A stretch of DNA of 36,510 bases from an uncultured Bacteroidota bacterium (GTDB lineage: Bacteria > Bacteroidota > Bacteroidia > Chitinophagales > Saprospiraceae): contig CAIVGO010000515.1 in NCBI GenBank assembly GCA_903905445.1, positions 1 through 36,510 of the forward strand, given 5' to 3'. The notes below the pieces were generated by a model. The model saw only the letters and a program-made list of their open reading frames with translations. It did no database searches and was not told the DNA's origin. Position 1 is the stretch's first letter. Every line of letters starts with the position of its first letter. This document shows positions 8,051 through 16,595 of the stretch, one piece after another. A program made the translations under genes and the position numbers.

Positions 8051-11000
8051 TTGAATAACACGAAGTTAATAGTCCTGTTCCTGCTGCTATGCAACGCTCC
8101 ATTGCACAGCCAGGTTAAGTTGAATTATCAACAACTCACCACTGCAGATGGTCTATCGCAGGGTTTGATATTTGATATCATTCAAAGCCGGGACGGTTTT
8201 ATCTGGATCGGTACCAAGGATGGGCTGAACCGCTATGACGGCGCTCGCTTCAAGGTGTTCTCACCCGACCCCTTTGATCCCTTTTCTATTGCCGAAGGGT
8301 ACGTAAATGCGCTGTACGAAGACAGTCGCGGCTGGATATGGATTCATTTCCTGAATGGTACAGACGTGCTTGACCCGCAAAGTGGACGCTTTTTCCACTT
8401 AATGAAAGATGGGAAACCTATAGCCTCGTCTATATTTGAAGATCAAAATGACGGTACGATTTGGTGCCTGTCGGGCGGCGACCGACTCCTGAAATTCAAT
8501 ATTCAAAAAGATATGTTGGAAAAGGCGTTTCAAGCCGGTAACGCCAATATTGAACCGCCTTGTAAAACGTTTCCTTTGCCTGCTTTCAAAGACGAGTTCG
8601 GCAAACCAATACAGGCTATTTCCCTTCTTTTTACCAAAAATTATAAACCTCTAATTGCAACGACTAGTGGTTTGTGGCGGCTGAATCAAGGTAGCGAAAA
8701 AATGGATTTGATGGGGTTTGCTACATTATCAATAAACCGCTTAATCCAGGATACAGATGGCAAAATCTGGATGGATGTCTATAATAATAATCCTGCTAAT
8801 AGAAATGGCTCGCAAATCATTATCTGGGACGAGCAGGCGGGGATGCAACAAGGGCAAATTATGCCAGGAGCTTATTTTGCGTGGTGGCCCTTTGACGGGG
8901 CACTTTGGATCATTCAGGATAAAACCTTAAAAAAATTCCAGCCACAAAAGTATCTGAACAAGGAGCCTGCTGATGTTCAATGGTCTTTAGAAACCTTTTT
9001 TCCGCAGTATGAACAAGGCCGCATTAATAACTTATTCTTAGATCGGAGCGGTATGGTTTGGATAGGCACCGATGGCTTTGGTATTGTCAAGATCAACCCT
9101 CATGCTCCCACTTTCCGAAGTTGCGTTCCCCATATTCCCCAACGAAAGATCTTCGAGACACCAGCGGGCCAACTCCTCACTTCAGCCGAACCTGGCAAAC
9201 TATATCATTCCGTCTATTTTGACCAAAGCACGCCAGATCAGTCCCTATCATCGCTTCATCCTATATATACACCACCCTTAACCGTACTTTATGATCAGGA
9301 CGGCAATTGCTGGTCGTACGCCGTAGACTCGTTGCTGTACCGATGGGATGCTCGTACCAAAGCGGTCCAGACATTTCCCTTGAAAGGGCGAGGACTATGT
9401 CTCGACGCAAATAACAAGCTGCTCAGTGTCAGTGAGGCGGGTTTGCACGTGCTCGATCCAGCCACAGGGCAATCCCGGCTGTTCGCCTTTAAAACACCCC
9501 TGCAACAGCGCACTGAATTTTCTCATTTCTTTTGGAAAGACGCCGAATCTACGATTTGGATATTTGGCTTTGAAGGATTGATTAAGGCCGTTTCTTCCAA
9601 TGGAGAATATCAATTTGAATATTTCGTCAATAACCGGAAAAACCGCGCTTCCTTATCCTCTAATACGGTACTCAGTGCAGCCGACGATCCGCTCGAACCC
9701 AATCGTTACCTCTGGCTGGGCACTAATACAGGCCTCAACCGCTTGGATAAAAAAACAGGACAATTTAAACAATACAACATCGCACAAGGGCTTCCAGACA
9801 ATGTACTATACGGTGTTTTGGCCGAAAATACGCCAAAAGACGGTACCAGGCCCGGATTTATCTGGCTGAGTACCAACAAAGGGTTGTGCCGCTTCGATGT
9901 GCGCGCCGAAACGACCAAGAACTTTACGGTTGCCGATGGCTTGCAGGACAATGAATTCAACAGTTCGAGTTATCTGAAAACCCGCAATGGCACCCTGATT
10001 TTCGGGGGGATAAAAGGCCTGACCGTATTTCATCCAGATAGCCTGCGTTTTAATCCATTTGTTCCTCAAACCCGTATCGTTGGCTTGCATGTCAATAATC
10101 AGCCATTCAATATGAGCGGACAATCGTCCATCACGCTCACACACGATCAAAACCTGCTCACCTTTGATTTTGCATCGCTTGAATTTACCAATCCGGCACA
10201 GAACCTGTACCGCTATCAACTCGTGGGCGTGGATAAAGACTGGGTGCCCTTAGGGAATAAAAACAACATCCAGTTTGCCAATCTGGCTCCCGGAACCTAT
10301 ACCTTCAAGGTGCTGGGCAGCAACAACGCCGGTATCTGGAGTGCGCAGCCCGCCGAACTGCGTTTTACCATCCGACCGCCGTGGTGGACTTCCTGGTGGG
10401 CCTGGCTACTGTATCTTGGAATATTGGCAGCAGGAGCCTGGCAGTATTATCTATACTTGCTCAATCGGCGCTTATCCGAGCAGGAAAAACTACGGCTGAA
10501 AGAACTCGACGACTTCAAAACCCGATTTTTTACCAATATCACCCACGAATTCAGAACGCCGCTCACGGTCATGCTGGGGATGAGTGAACAGTTGGCAAAA
10601 GACGAAACCGACGATCCCAGACGCAATAAACTCGGCTTGATCAAACGCAGCGGAGAAAACCTCCTTCGACTCATCAATCAGATCCTTGACCTGGCTAAGT
10701 TGGAGTCGAATACCTTGAAAATGAATTACATTCAAGGTGATGTGCTGACGTTCATCCAGTATGTTACCGAAAGTTTGCACTCGCTGGCCAACGCGCAAAA
10801 TCTGATGCTCCGCGTCGAAAGTGAACAATCGAAAATTGTAATCGACTACGATCCCGAGCGTTTTTTGCAAATCATCCACAATTTATTGTCGAATGCAATC
10901 AAATTTACCCCATCGGGCGGCAAAGTGGTCATTCGGGCTGGTGTAGACTTGGCAGGTTTTAAAAACCTGCCTTGTCTAAATATCTCGGTGACCGATTCAG

Positions 11001-12076
11001 GTGCGGGAATCCCTCCCGAGGAACTGCCGCATTTGTTCGAACGATTTTTTCAGGCCAGGAACCAGGAACACGCCAAGGCAGGTGGGACAGGCATTGGACT
11101 CTCGCTGACCCGCGAATTGGTCAAAGCGATGGGCGGCGAGATTTCGGTGGAAAGCACCCCGGGCGTGGGCAGTACTTTTTTGGTGCGCTTGCCGATCACC
11201 AATAACAGTGTATTAGCGCCTTCAGGGCCCAACTTCAGGTTGGAAGCCTGGAAGCCCTCCCCTGCAAAACCGCCAATAACCCGCCATGCAGAGCCGATGC
11301 AAAGTCACCCCCTCACCGCGCCCACCGTCCTTTTGGTGGAAGACAGCCCGGATGTAGTGGAATACCTCAGTGCCTGCCTTCAAGAACATTATCACCTCGA
11401 TTTCGCCTACAATGGACAGGCTGGCATAGACATGGCGCTTGAAAACGTGCCCGATCTCATCGTAAGCGACGTGATGATGCCGTATAAAGACGGCTTTGAA
11501 GTATTGGAAAACTTGAAAAACGACGAACGCACGAGCCATATTCCGATTGTTTTGCTGACCGCAAAGGCCGATATTCAGAGTCGGCTGACCGGACTGCGCA
11601 AAGGTGCCGATGCCTATTTATCCAAGCCTTTTAATCAGGAAGAATTGCTGGTCACCTTGGAGAACCTGCTCGAATCACGGCGGAAATTACAGGCTAAGTA
11701 CCAGCAAAATGTGCTTTCAACCACAGTGCCCCCTGTTGAGGAACCCGACCCGGAAGACAGCTTCCTACAAAAGGTTCGAGCGGTTGTGGAAAAAAATCTT
11801 TCCGACGCTGATTTTGAAATGCCGCAACTCGAACGCGCCTTGGCTATGAGCCGCAGCCAGATTTTCCGTAAAATCAAAGCATTGACGGGCAAGTCGCCCA
11901 GCCTGTTTATCCGTTCCATCCGTTTGCACCACGGCAAACAAATGCTGCTGAGCACTACGCGCACGGTTTCTGAAATTGCGTACGAGGTGGGTTTTTCTTC
12001 GCTCAACTACTTCTCCGATGCATTTTTTGAAGAATTTGGAGAGCGGCCCTTGAAGGCGCGGGGCGGAGGCGAATAA
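8051..12076 (+). CDS. hybrid two-component system sensor kinase/response regulator (one-protein HTCS)
   Basis: A 1,341-residue membrane sensor-regulator. In order it has: a signal peptide (1-20); a periplasmic double beta-propeller of Reg_prop repeats, from GLSQGLIFDIIQSRDGFIWI (about 35) to about 700; a Y_Y_Y Ig-like domain (about 715-775); one membrane helix (WWAWLLYLGILAAGAWQYY, about 783-801); a HisKA domain with His at about 832 (NITHEFRTP); a HATPase domain (NLLSNAIKFTP, DSGAGIPPEE, GGTGIGLSL); a receiver with phospho-acceptor Asp at about 1140 (SDVMMP) and Lys in YLSKPF; and an AraC helix-turn-helix (about 1225-1335, ending VSEIAYEVGFSSLNYFSDAFFEEFGERP). All catalytic residues are present. 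The start is TTG, since an ATG at 8046 leads straight to a stop in another frame. The family usually senses glycan breakdown products, yet no polysaccharide-utilisation genes are nearby. Confidence 0.95.
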   Translation: MNNTKLIVLFLLLCNAPLHSQVKLNYQQLTTADGLSQGLIFDIIQSRDGFIWIGTKDGLNRYDGARFKVFSPDPFDPFSIAEGYVNALYEDSRGWIWIHFLNGTDVLDPQSGRFFHLMKDGKPIASSIFEDQNDGTIWCLSGGDRLLKFNIQKDMLEKAFQAGNANIEPPCKTFPLPAFKDEFGKPIQAISLLFTKNYKPLIATTSGLWRLNQGSEKMDLMGFATLSINRLIQDTDGKIWMDVYNNNPANRNGSQIIIWDEQAGMQQGQIMPGAYFAWWPFDGALWIIQDKTLKKFQPQKYLNKEPADVQWSLETFFPQYEQGRINNLFLDRSGMVWIGTDGFGIVKINPHAPTFRSCVPHIPQRKIFETPAGQLLTSAEPGKLYHSVYFDQSTPDQSLSSLHPIYTPPLTVLYDQDGNCWSYAVDSLLYRWDARTKAVQTFPLKGRGLCLDANNKLLSVSEAGLHVLDPATGQSRLFAFKTPLQQRTEFSHFFWKDAESTIWIFGFEGLIKAVSSNGEYQFEYFVNNRKNRASLSSNTVLSAADDPLEPNRYLWLGTNTGLNRLDKKTGQFKQYNIAQGLPDNVLYGVLAENTPKDGTRPGFIWLSTNKGLCRFDVRAETTKNFTVADGLQDNEFNSSSYLKTRNGTLIFGGIKGLTVFHPDSLRFNPFVPQTRIVGLHVNNQPFNMSGQSSITLTHDQNLLTFDFASLEFTNPAQNLYRYQLVGVDKDWVPLGNKNNIQFANLAPGTYTFKVLGSNNAGIWSAQPAELRFTIRPPWWTSWWAWLLYLGILAAGAWQYYLYLLNRRLSEQEKLRLKELDDFKTRFFTNITHEFRTPLTVMLGMSEQLAKDETDDPRRNKLGLIKRSGENLLRLINQILDLAKLESNTLKMNYIQGDVLTFIQYVTESLHSLANAQNLMLRVESEQSKIVIDYDPERFLQIIHNLLSNAIKFTPSGGKVVIRAGVDLAGFKNLPCLNISVTDSGAGIPPEELPHLFERFFQARNQEHAKAGGTGIGLSLTRELVKAMGGEISVESTPGVGSTFLVRLPITNNSVLAPSGPNFRLEAWKPSPAKPPITRHAEPMQSHPLTAPTVLLVEDSPDVVEYLSACLQEHYHLDFAYNGQAGIDMALENVPDLIVSDVMMPYKDGFEVLENLKNDERTSHIPIVLLTAKADIQSRLTGLRKGADAYLSKPFNQEELLVTLENLLESRRKLQAKYQQNVLSTTVPPVEEPDPEDSFLQKVRAVVEKNLSDADFEMPQLERALAMSRSQIFRKIKALTGKSPSLFIRSIRLHHGKQMLLSTTRTVSEIAYEVGFSSLNYFSDAFFEEFGERPLKARGGGE

Positions 12077-12309
12077 TATGTGCAAGACCTTCCAAGTTTC
12101 CTGATGCAACATCTAATCTATTCATAATAAGGTAGTTATATTCCGGTCGCCTCCTCCAGGGCATCATAATCAGTAAAGAAAATTTCCTACACGCAACCTC
12201 AACGGTAGCGTTTGAACGATGATTGGTAGCCCACAGCACTGGCCTACCCACACCTTTGTTGCAGTTCCAGAAGGAGCCGATGATCACATAATAAACAAAC
12301 TTTTCAAAC

Positions 12310-12813
12310 ATGAGAAATCTATTTTTCCTCGCGGCGCTGTTGTGTGCCGCAGTCAACATTGCCGCTGCACAAACCGTAGCGCACCCCAATGCCCAGCGCG
12401 ATATTGACAATTTCAAAGCGGCCCGCACGGCCTGGAATTCCGGCGATTGGGCCGCTTACCTGACTTTTTTTACCGCTGATGCCATGGCGTATGGCGTGGG
12501 ACCCCAAGATTCTATGAAAGTTGTCGATTTGGTGGCAAGTCAGAAGGCCAGCCGCGATAAGTATACCAGTGTTAAGGTGGGCAACGGTGCCATTCTGCCG
12601 GTAAACGTACCGGAAGGGGGACTAAAAGGCGACTGGATTTTGGAGTGGAACCAGCATACCGCTGTGCGTAAAGACGGCGGCAAGGAGTCCTTCCGATATC
12701 ACATTAGTTGTCAGATGGTAGATGGAAAATGTCGGCGCATTACCTATTACTACAACGAAGCGCCGGTAATGCGGCAACAGGGCTGGGAGTTTACGCCACC
12801 GAAAAGCAATTGA
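12310..12813 (+). CDS. secreted NTF2/SnoaL-like protein
   Basis: A 167-residue exported protein. Its signal peptide is NLFFLAALLCAAVNIAAAQ, cleaved near residue 21. The mature part starts with helices (AQRDIDNFKAARTAWNSGDWAAYLTFFTADAMAYG) followed by strands, including GDWILEWNQHTAVRKDGGKESFRYHISCQMVDGKCRRITYYYNEAP. This is the cone-shaped NTF2 fold as in SnoaL or ketosteroid isomerase-like proteins. No catalytic dyad can be assigned. The first 65 bases are almost the same as those of the next gene, although the mature proteins are unrelated. It may follow the hybrid regulator gene after a 233-bp gap. Confidence 0.8.
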   Translation: MRNLFFLAALLCAAVNIAAAQTVAHPNAQRDIDNFKAARTAWNSGDWAAYLTFFTADAMAYGVGPQDSMKVVDLVASQKASRDKYTSVKVGNGAILPVNVPEGGLKGDWILEWNQHTAVRKDGGKESFRYHISCQMVDGKCRRITYYYNEAPVMRQQGWEFTPPKSN

Positions 12814-12854
12814 TTAACAAGGTCATTCATTCAACCAATCATAATATTTTTAAA

Positions 12855-13643
12855 ATGAGAAATCTATTTTTTATCGCGGTGCTGTTGTGTGCCGCAGTCA
12901 GCATTTCCTCTGCACAAACAGCAGTAGTAGAACGCCCCAACCCTGTACCAACCAAACCCATCTGTCTTGTTCAAAAAGGATATGAAAACGACCAGTTATT
13001 CTACACCACGCGCTTTAACGCAGCAGGACATATTCAGGAGAGCAAGGAGTATAAAAACGGTCAACTTAAAACGCACCGGATCATAGTGCGTGCGGATGCT
13101 GAAGGAAGAATACTTGAAGCACGTTTGGTAGACAGCATCGAAAAAAAGGTATTCGTCAACAAATTTAGCCGTGATGCCAAAGGATATGTGCAAACCGTGG
13201 AGCGTTTTGATATGAATGGTGCCACACCGGTATTGGTAGAACGCAGCGTTTATGAAAACAATCCGGCGTCTCCATGTGTCATCACCAAAATAACCAGATA
13301 CGACGGCAGCGGCAACCTGAAGGAGGTCGTCAGTATTGAGTGTTTGGATGCCAATGGCAGTAGCAAATCGGTGACTACTGATAAAGCAGGTAAAGTCACA
13401 AAAACAGAAGTATGGAAGCGCGACGACAAAATTTCAGGCCGGCAATTCGTTGATGCTTTCCCCTACCAATGGATTCACAACCGCATCGAATTTACCTTAA
13501 CCAATGCCGATGGCGCGGTGGACCCCAGTTCAAATAAAGATGAAAGCCGGGTTTTAAATGCTCAAGGGTATACGACCAGCCTGACCACGCGATACGCCGA
13601 CGGGCGTGTATCGAATTTTAGGTATGAGTACGTTTGCCAGTAG
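12855..13643 (+). CDS. secreted hypothetical protein with YD-like repeats
   Basis: A 262-residue exported protein of unknown function. I choose ATG 12855, because it gives a clean signal peptide (NLFFIAVLLCAAVSISSAQ) nearly identical to that of the preceding gene. An in-frame ATG at 12708 lies inside that gene. The mature part is built of short strand repeats such as TTRFNAAGHIQESKEYKNGQ, KFSRDAKGYVQTVERFD, TRYDGSGNLKEVVSIECLD and TTDKAGKVTKTEVW, reminiscent of RHS/YD repeats or MORN-like sheets. It sits 41 bases after the NTF2-like gene, so the two are probably co-transcribed. A strong hairpin follows the stop codon. Confidence 0.8.
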   Translation: MRNLFFIAVLLCAAVSISSAQTAVVERPNPVPTKPICLVQKGYENDQLFYTTRFNAAGHIQESKEYKNGQLKTHRIIVRADAEGRILEARLVDSIEKKVFVNKFSRDAKGYVQTVERFDMNGATPVLVERSVYENNPASPCVITKITRYDGSGNLKEVVSIECLDANGSSKSVTTDKAGKVTKTEVWKRDDKISGRQFVDAFPYQWIHNRIEFTLTNADGAVDPSSNKDESRVLNAQGYTTSLTTRYADGRVSNFRYEYVCQ

Positions 13644-13652
13644 TGCAATGGT

Positions 13653-13691
13653 GAAAAAGGGGAGTGTCCTTTGGGGGATACTTCCCTTTTC
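13653..13691. terminator. bidirectional terminator between convergent genes
   Basis: GAAAAAGGGGAGTGTCC (13653-13669) and GGATACTTCCCTTTTC (13676-13691) form a 16-bp stem with G-T pairs and a short loop. The arms are A-rich on one side and T-rich on the other, so the stem can serve both the plus-strand gene ending at 13643 and the minus-strand gene ending at 13720. Confidence 0.8.
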
Positions 13692-13719
13692 TATGGTGTT
13701 TTTGAAAAATATCCACTGA

Positions 13720-14163
13720 TCACTTTTTCTCTTCGCATTTTGGGTATTCACGCCAAGTGTAACTCTTTTGCACTATTTTCCAAGTGCCCTCATATTTAAG
13801 CAGCAAAAAATAATCTGTAAAAATTCTCCAATTGGGTACTACTATTTCTGCTTTTGCAATTGCAGCATCTTTTTCGTAATCTATAGATATTATTCTACCA
13901 ATCCTATTGCTTTTTTCGCCTGTTTTAATACCAGAAATATATTGGGCTCCCGACCGTATCCAGATGCTATCTTTTGTTACGGTATACAGGTTAAAATCTG
14001 GGTGAAATGCTTTCCCTAGCCGCTCAGGTTCACCATTTGCTGTTCCTTCAATGTAGTCCATCAGCGTTTCTGTTATTTGCTCAAAATCTGATTTTTCAGG
14101 CGAAGTTTGAGCATAACTGTTCAAGCCCGTAATCAGCAATATTCCAATTATTGTGTTTTTCAT
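13720..14163 (-). CDS. secreted nuclear transport factor 2-like (putative lumazine-binding) protein
   Basis: A 147-residue exported protein with signal peptide MKNTIIGILLITGLNSYAQ. The mature part matches the layout of the 'putative lumazine-binding' NTF2-like family. A first helix pair (FEQITETLMDYIEGTANGEPERLGKAFHPDFNLY) is followed by strands IDYEKDAAIAKAEIVVPNWRIFTDYFLLLKYEGTWKIVQKSYTW. Proteins of this type are common in Bacteroidota and their ligand is unknown. I prefer ATG 14163 to 14181, because it gives a normal signal peptide. Confidence 0.8.
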   Translation of the reverse strand: MKNTIIGILLITGLNSYAQTSPEKSDFEQITETLMDYIEGTANGEPERLGKAFHPDFNLYTVTKDSIWIRSGAQYISGIKTGEKSNRIGRIISIDYEKDAAIAKAEIVVPNWRIFTDYFLLLKYEGTWKIVQKSYTWREYPKCEEKK

Positions 14164-14266
14164 TGTTTGGATTTTATTCATTTTTATTAGTTGTGATTAT
14201 CGGGGGAATGGGCGCGGGAATTGGTAGAGATTGGTCAACGAAACGTTTACAGTACGGTCTGCAAAA

Positions 14267-15568
14267 TCACTCACAAATACAATTCGCATCCGTTAGACTA
14301 ATCGCTTCCACCGTTAAAAGACCCAAAAATCCCGCAGGAGGACAAATCGATACAACGCCGGAATTTGTCCCAAATATTTGTGTTTGTTGCCCCAGGGGTG
14401 AATTATACGTCAGATTAAAGGGTACCGAACCCGTGAAGGTTACAGCCACATCTTGGCATTCACCCGCACAAATATCATTTTGTGCAATTGAAAAACTGAC
14501 CGTAGGCAAGCCCAACCACGTCACTTGGGCAAAATCATCAGACAGGTCCAAGCAGGGATCGTCGAGGGCAACCAAGCCATTCAAATTGTTTCCTGCAATG
14601 CTTCCGAGGTAATAAGTTTGACCAATAACCATCGTATTTCCATCAAAACCAATAACAGCAGCGGCACTTTGAGATAAAATACTGCCTGCGGGGTCGCTCA
14701 AATCTTCAAATAAGATGTAACGCAAAATATCATCGGCATCCAATATTTGACCGCCCGTAAATGGCACAGTGACCGTTGATGAAGTGCCACAGAGGTTAAA
14801 ACTTTGGGTCGTCACGTTACCCGCATTCGTCGTGCAGGGGCAAGAAAATGGAAAAGAATAATCGTTTGGCGAATCGCCTCCACCAATAATGAACGGTATA
14901 TTATTGCAAGCAACCTCCCAGGTTTGCGTGTTAACATCGTATTCCCAGACTTCCGACGGCGGTGTAGTGTCGTACACAAACCAAATTAATTTTGGGCAAG
15001 TAGGGTGATTGATGGATGCGCCTCCTGCGAAAGGCATAACCATGTTCGTAATAATCGCCGAAGCCGCTGGATTGTTCAGATTGACATCTACCAATTTCCA
15101 ACCTTGCGGTGTATTCATCGCTCCGTAATAAATACCATTAAGATACACCAATTCACCTGTGGAAACCCATCCGGCAGGAAACTGACCCATATTTTGCACA
15201 ACGCCAGTGGTTGGGTTTATTTTGAAAATAAAAGCACTTATGGCATACAAAAAACCATCTTCGCCCCATTCCAGTCCACTTGCTGCAATATTCGGCAACG
15301 TTGCAACGGGTGTAATCGTACCAGTTAAAGTATCAACTGATTCGATTTGAATGGCGGAGTGGACTACATAAATTAAACCATTCGGGGCAATACACATATC
15401 CAACGTGCCTGCGGGTATGTCAACCAGCGGGGCAGTCGTACAAGTCTCCAAATTTACCTTTAAGACTTGACTGGTCTGTGGCGTAAAAGTACTCGCATAA
15501 ACGATTTGCGCTTCAACTTTTGAAGGCTGTAAAACATATAAGATAATAAGGAAATGAAGATATTTCAT
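14267..15568 (-). CDS. secreted propeller-like protein with C-terminal Ig-like segments
   Basis: A 433-residue exported protein: signal peptide (YLHFLIILYVLQPSKVEAQ), then about 250 residues of propeller-like repeats (MCIAPNGLIYVVHS, LEWGEDGFLYAIS, LVYLNGIYYGAM). A Cys-containing boundary (FSCPCTTNAGN) leads to Ig-like segments such as SFNLCGTSSTVTVPF, DDILRYILFEDL and DICAGECQDVAVTFTG. It is a paralogue of the truncated gene at 1400-2208. It ends abruptly at DANCICE without a recognisable T9SS sorting domain, so it may be an early-terminated relative of a longer surface protein. ATG 15568 is chosen over 15613 because it leads directly into the signal peptide. Confidence 0.75.
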   Translation of the reverse strand: MKYLHFLIILYVLQPSKVEAQIVYASTFTPQTSQVLKVNLETCTTAPLVDIPAGTLDMCIAPNGLIYVVHSAIQIESVDTLTGTITPVATLPNIAASGLEWGEDGFLYAISAFIFKINPTTGVVQNMGQFPAGWVSTGELVYLNGIYYGAMNTPQGWKLVDVNLNNPAASAIITNMVMPFAGGASINHPTCPKLIWFVYDTTPPSEVWEYDVNTQTWEVACNNIPFIIGGGDSPNDYSFPFSCPCTTNAGNVTTQSFNLCGTSSTVTVPFTGGQILDADDILRYILFEDLSDPAGSILSQSAAAVIGFDGNTMVIGQTYYLGSIAGNNLNGLVALDDPCLDLSDDFAQVTWLGLPTVSFSIAQNDICAGECQDVAVTFTGSVPFNLTYNSPLGQQTQIFGTNSGVVSICPPAGFLGLLTVEAISLTDANCICE

Positions 15569-15841
15569 TGCATTGACAATGGTTCGTAAAGATTTAAGCG
15601 GCAATTTTGCCAAGGTTGTGTAGTTTTTGGCGTGCGGGATGATTTTTTGACCAAGGGATCATTCGTAAACTTCCATGTAATCTCTACATCTTCCAGCAGA
15701 TACTTGAACACTACGTCATAAATGGTATTGGCGATGATTATACCTAATATTTTGTTTGATTTCTATTACAAAGTAAACTATTTTGAGGCGGTTTTGGTTC
15801 TTTTTTGCTTTTTTTATTTGTTGGATCTGGTCATCGAGTAT
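15569..15841. other. gene-free stretch left of the cassette-like array
   Basis: About 270 bases hold no intact gene. On the minus strand a short frame resembles the start of a PD-(D/E)XK transposase-like protein (see next entry). In a shifted frame a tail reads WSKNHPARQKLHNLGKIAA followed by a stop, so this may be scrambled coding remnants. A plus-strand frame of 65 codons crosses the neighbouring palindrome and is not considered a gene. Confidence 0.4.
15679..15729 (-). pseudogene. remnant of a PD-(D/E)XK (Rpn-like) transposase-type gene
   Basis: Seventeen residues read NTIYDVVFKYLLEDVEI on the minus strand. This resembles the conserved beginning NPIYDVVFKYLMED of a Bacteroidota family usually annotated as PD-(D/E)XK nuclease family transposase. 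There is no start codon before an upstream in-frame stop, and the similarity stops after these residues. It is a fragment at best, and chance similarity cannot be excluded. Confidence 0.3.
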
Positions 15842-15902
15842 GTTCGTTTCCTTGCCAAACCGCCACGCTTAGCGGGCATTTGGCAGCCACGCAAGGTTAT
15901 CT
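15842..15902 (-). repeat. attC-like palindrome A (right-hand end of array as read)
   Basis: The minus strand begins AGATAAC (15902-15896) six bases after the lipoprotein stop codon. It contains TGCCAAATGCCCGCTAAGCG then TGGCGGTTTGGCA, and ends GGAAACGAAC. The distal half is very like sites C and D, but the expected closing GTT core is replaced by GAAC. This would suit the last, decayed site of an array. Confidence 0.55.
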
Positions 15903-15907
15903 CCGCT

Positions 15908-16447
15908 TTATTCCTTTAGAAGTTTGGTATGAAACTTTCCGTCCGTGATGATAACTGTGTCGGGTGCTGTTGGGTCTTCCGATAAAAACGTTTTATCTTT
16001 TGTAAACGCCACCTGAAAAGTACCCCATATTTCGTCTCCTTTCTTTTTGTCTATAGTAAGTTTATTTTCTACTATTGATTGAATTAGATAATAGCTGTCG
16101 CCCGCTGTCCCATCATCTACAAGTGTAAAATATTTTGCCCCATGCGTACTATCTACAGCATGCGTGTCAGCATTTGTAATATTAAAGATACCAACCTCAT
16201 TGGGTATCTTATAGAAAAACAAGTCTTCTCGCCTGAAACCTTGGCTGTTGAACACAGTCAATATTATGTCAATCCCTTGGTCGTATGGTTTATTGATCAC
16301 ACACCTGGGTCTTGCCTGCCAAGCGGCCGACTGGTTTTTGGTCGCTGTAGCCTCGCCCCAATAGAAACGATCATTTGGGTCGTCCTTTTTACAGGATTGG
16401 TTTGACAGAATTAATAATGTGATTAATGAGAAATAAATGATTTTCAT
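15908..16447 (-). CDS. lipoprotein of unknown function (cassette 6)
   Basis: A 179-residue exported lipoprotein. Its signal peptide ends in the lipobox LSNQSC (Cys at about residue 19) followed by KKDDP, a common sorting context for Bacteroidota surface lipoproteins. The mature part is mostly beta strand, with WQARPRCVINKPYDQGIDIILTVFNSQG, FYKIPNEVGIFNITN and WGTFQVAFTKDK. The general plan matches the DUF6252-type lipoproteins found widely in this phylum, but the assignment is tentative. The stop codon lies just before attC-like site A. Confidence 0.75.
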   Translation of the reverse strand: MKIIYFSLITLLILSNQSCKKDDPNDRFYWGEATATKNQSAAWQARPRCVINKPYDQGIDIILTVFNSQGFRREDLFFYKIPNEVGIFNITNADTHAVDSTHGAKYFTLVDDGTAGDSYYLIQSIVENKLTIDKKKGDEIWGTFQVAFTKDKTFLSEDPTAPDTVIITDGKFHTKLLKE

Positions 16448-16464
16448 ATCAAAAAAATTTTGCG

Positions 16465-16520
16465 CTGTAACAACGATATGCTCTTGTATAAGAACGGCTT
16501 AGGTGTCGTATTGTTAACTG
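16465..16520 (-). repeat. weak attC-like palindrome B2
   Basis: The minus strand reads CAGTTAACAATACGA ... TATCGTTGTTACAG, so TAACAA/TTGTTA and CGA/TCG can pair around a 30-base interior that includes CCTAAGCCG. It sits between the DUF2795 and lipoprotein genes, where a cassette border would be expected. The interior does not match the conserved tip of the other sites, so this is the least certain member. Confidence 0.3.
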
Positions 16521-16595
16521 GTGTACCCCCTCTACAACGTAAACATATCCACCGAGAAGCGTGGGTAGAAAGACCCGGTGCCGGTGCCAGCGGGG

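Noticed and set aside
13653-13691. Another attC-like site
   Set aside because: It lacks the GTT/AAC borders and the CTAARCG tip, and lies between convergent genes as a normal bidirectional terminator.
15722-15919. A 65-residue hydrophobic plus-strand frame as a small membrane protein
   Set aside because: It runs straight through attC-like site A, lacks family resemblance, and opposes the array's strand.
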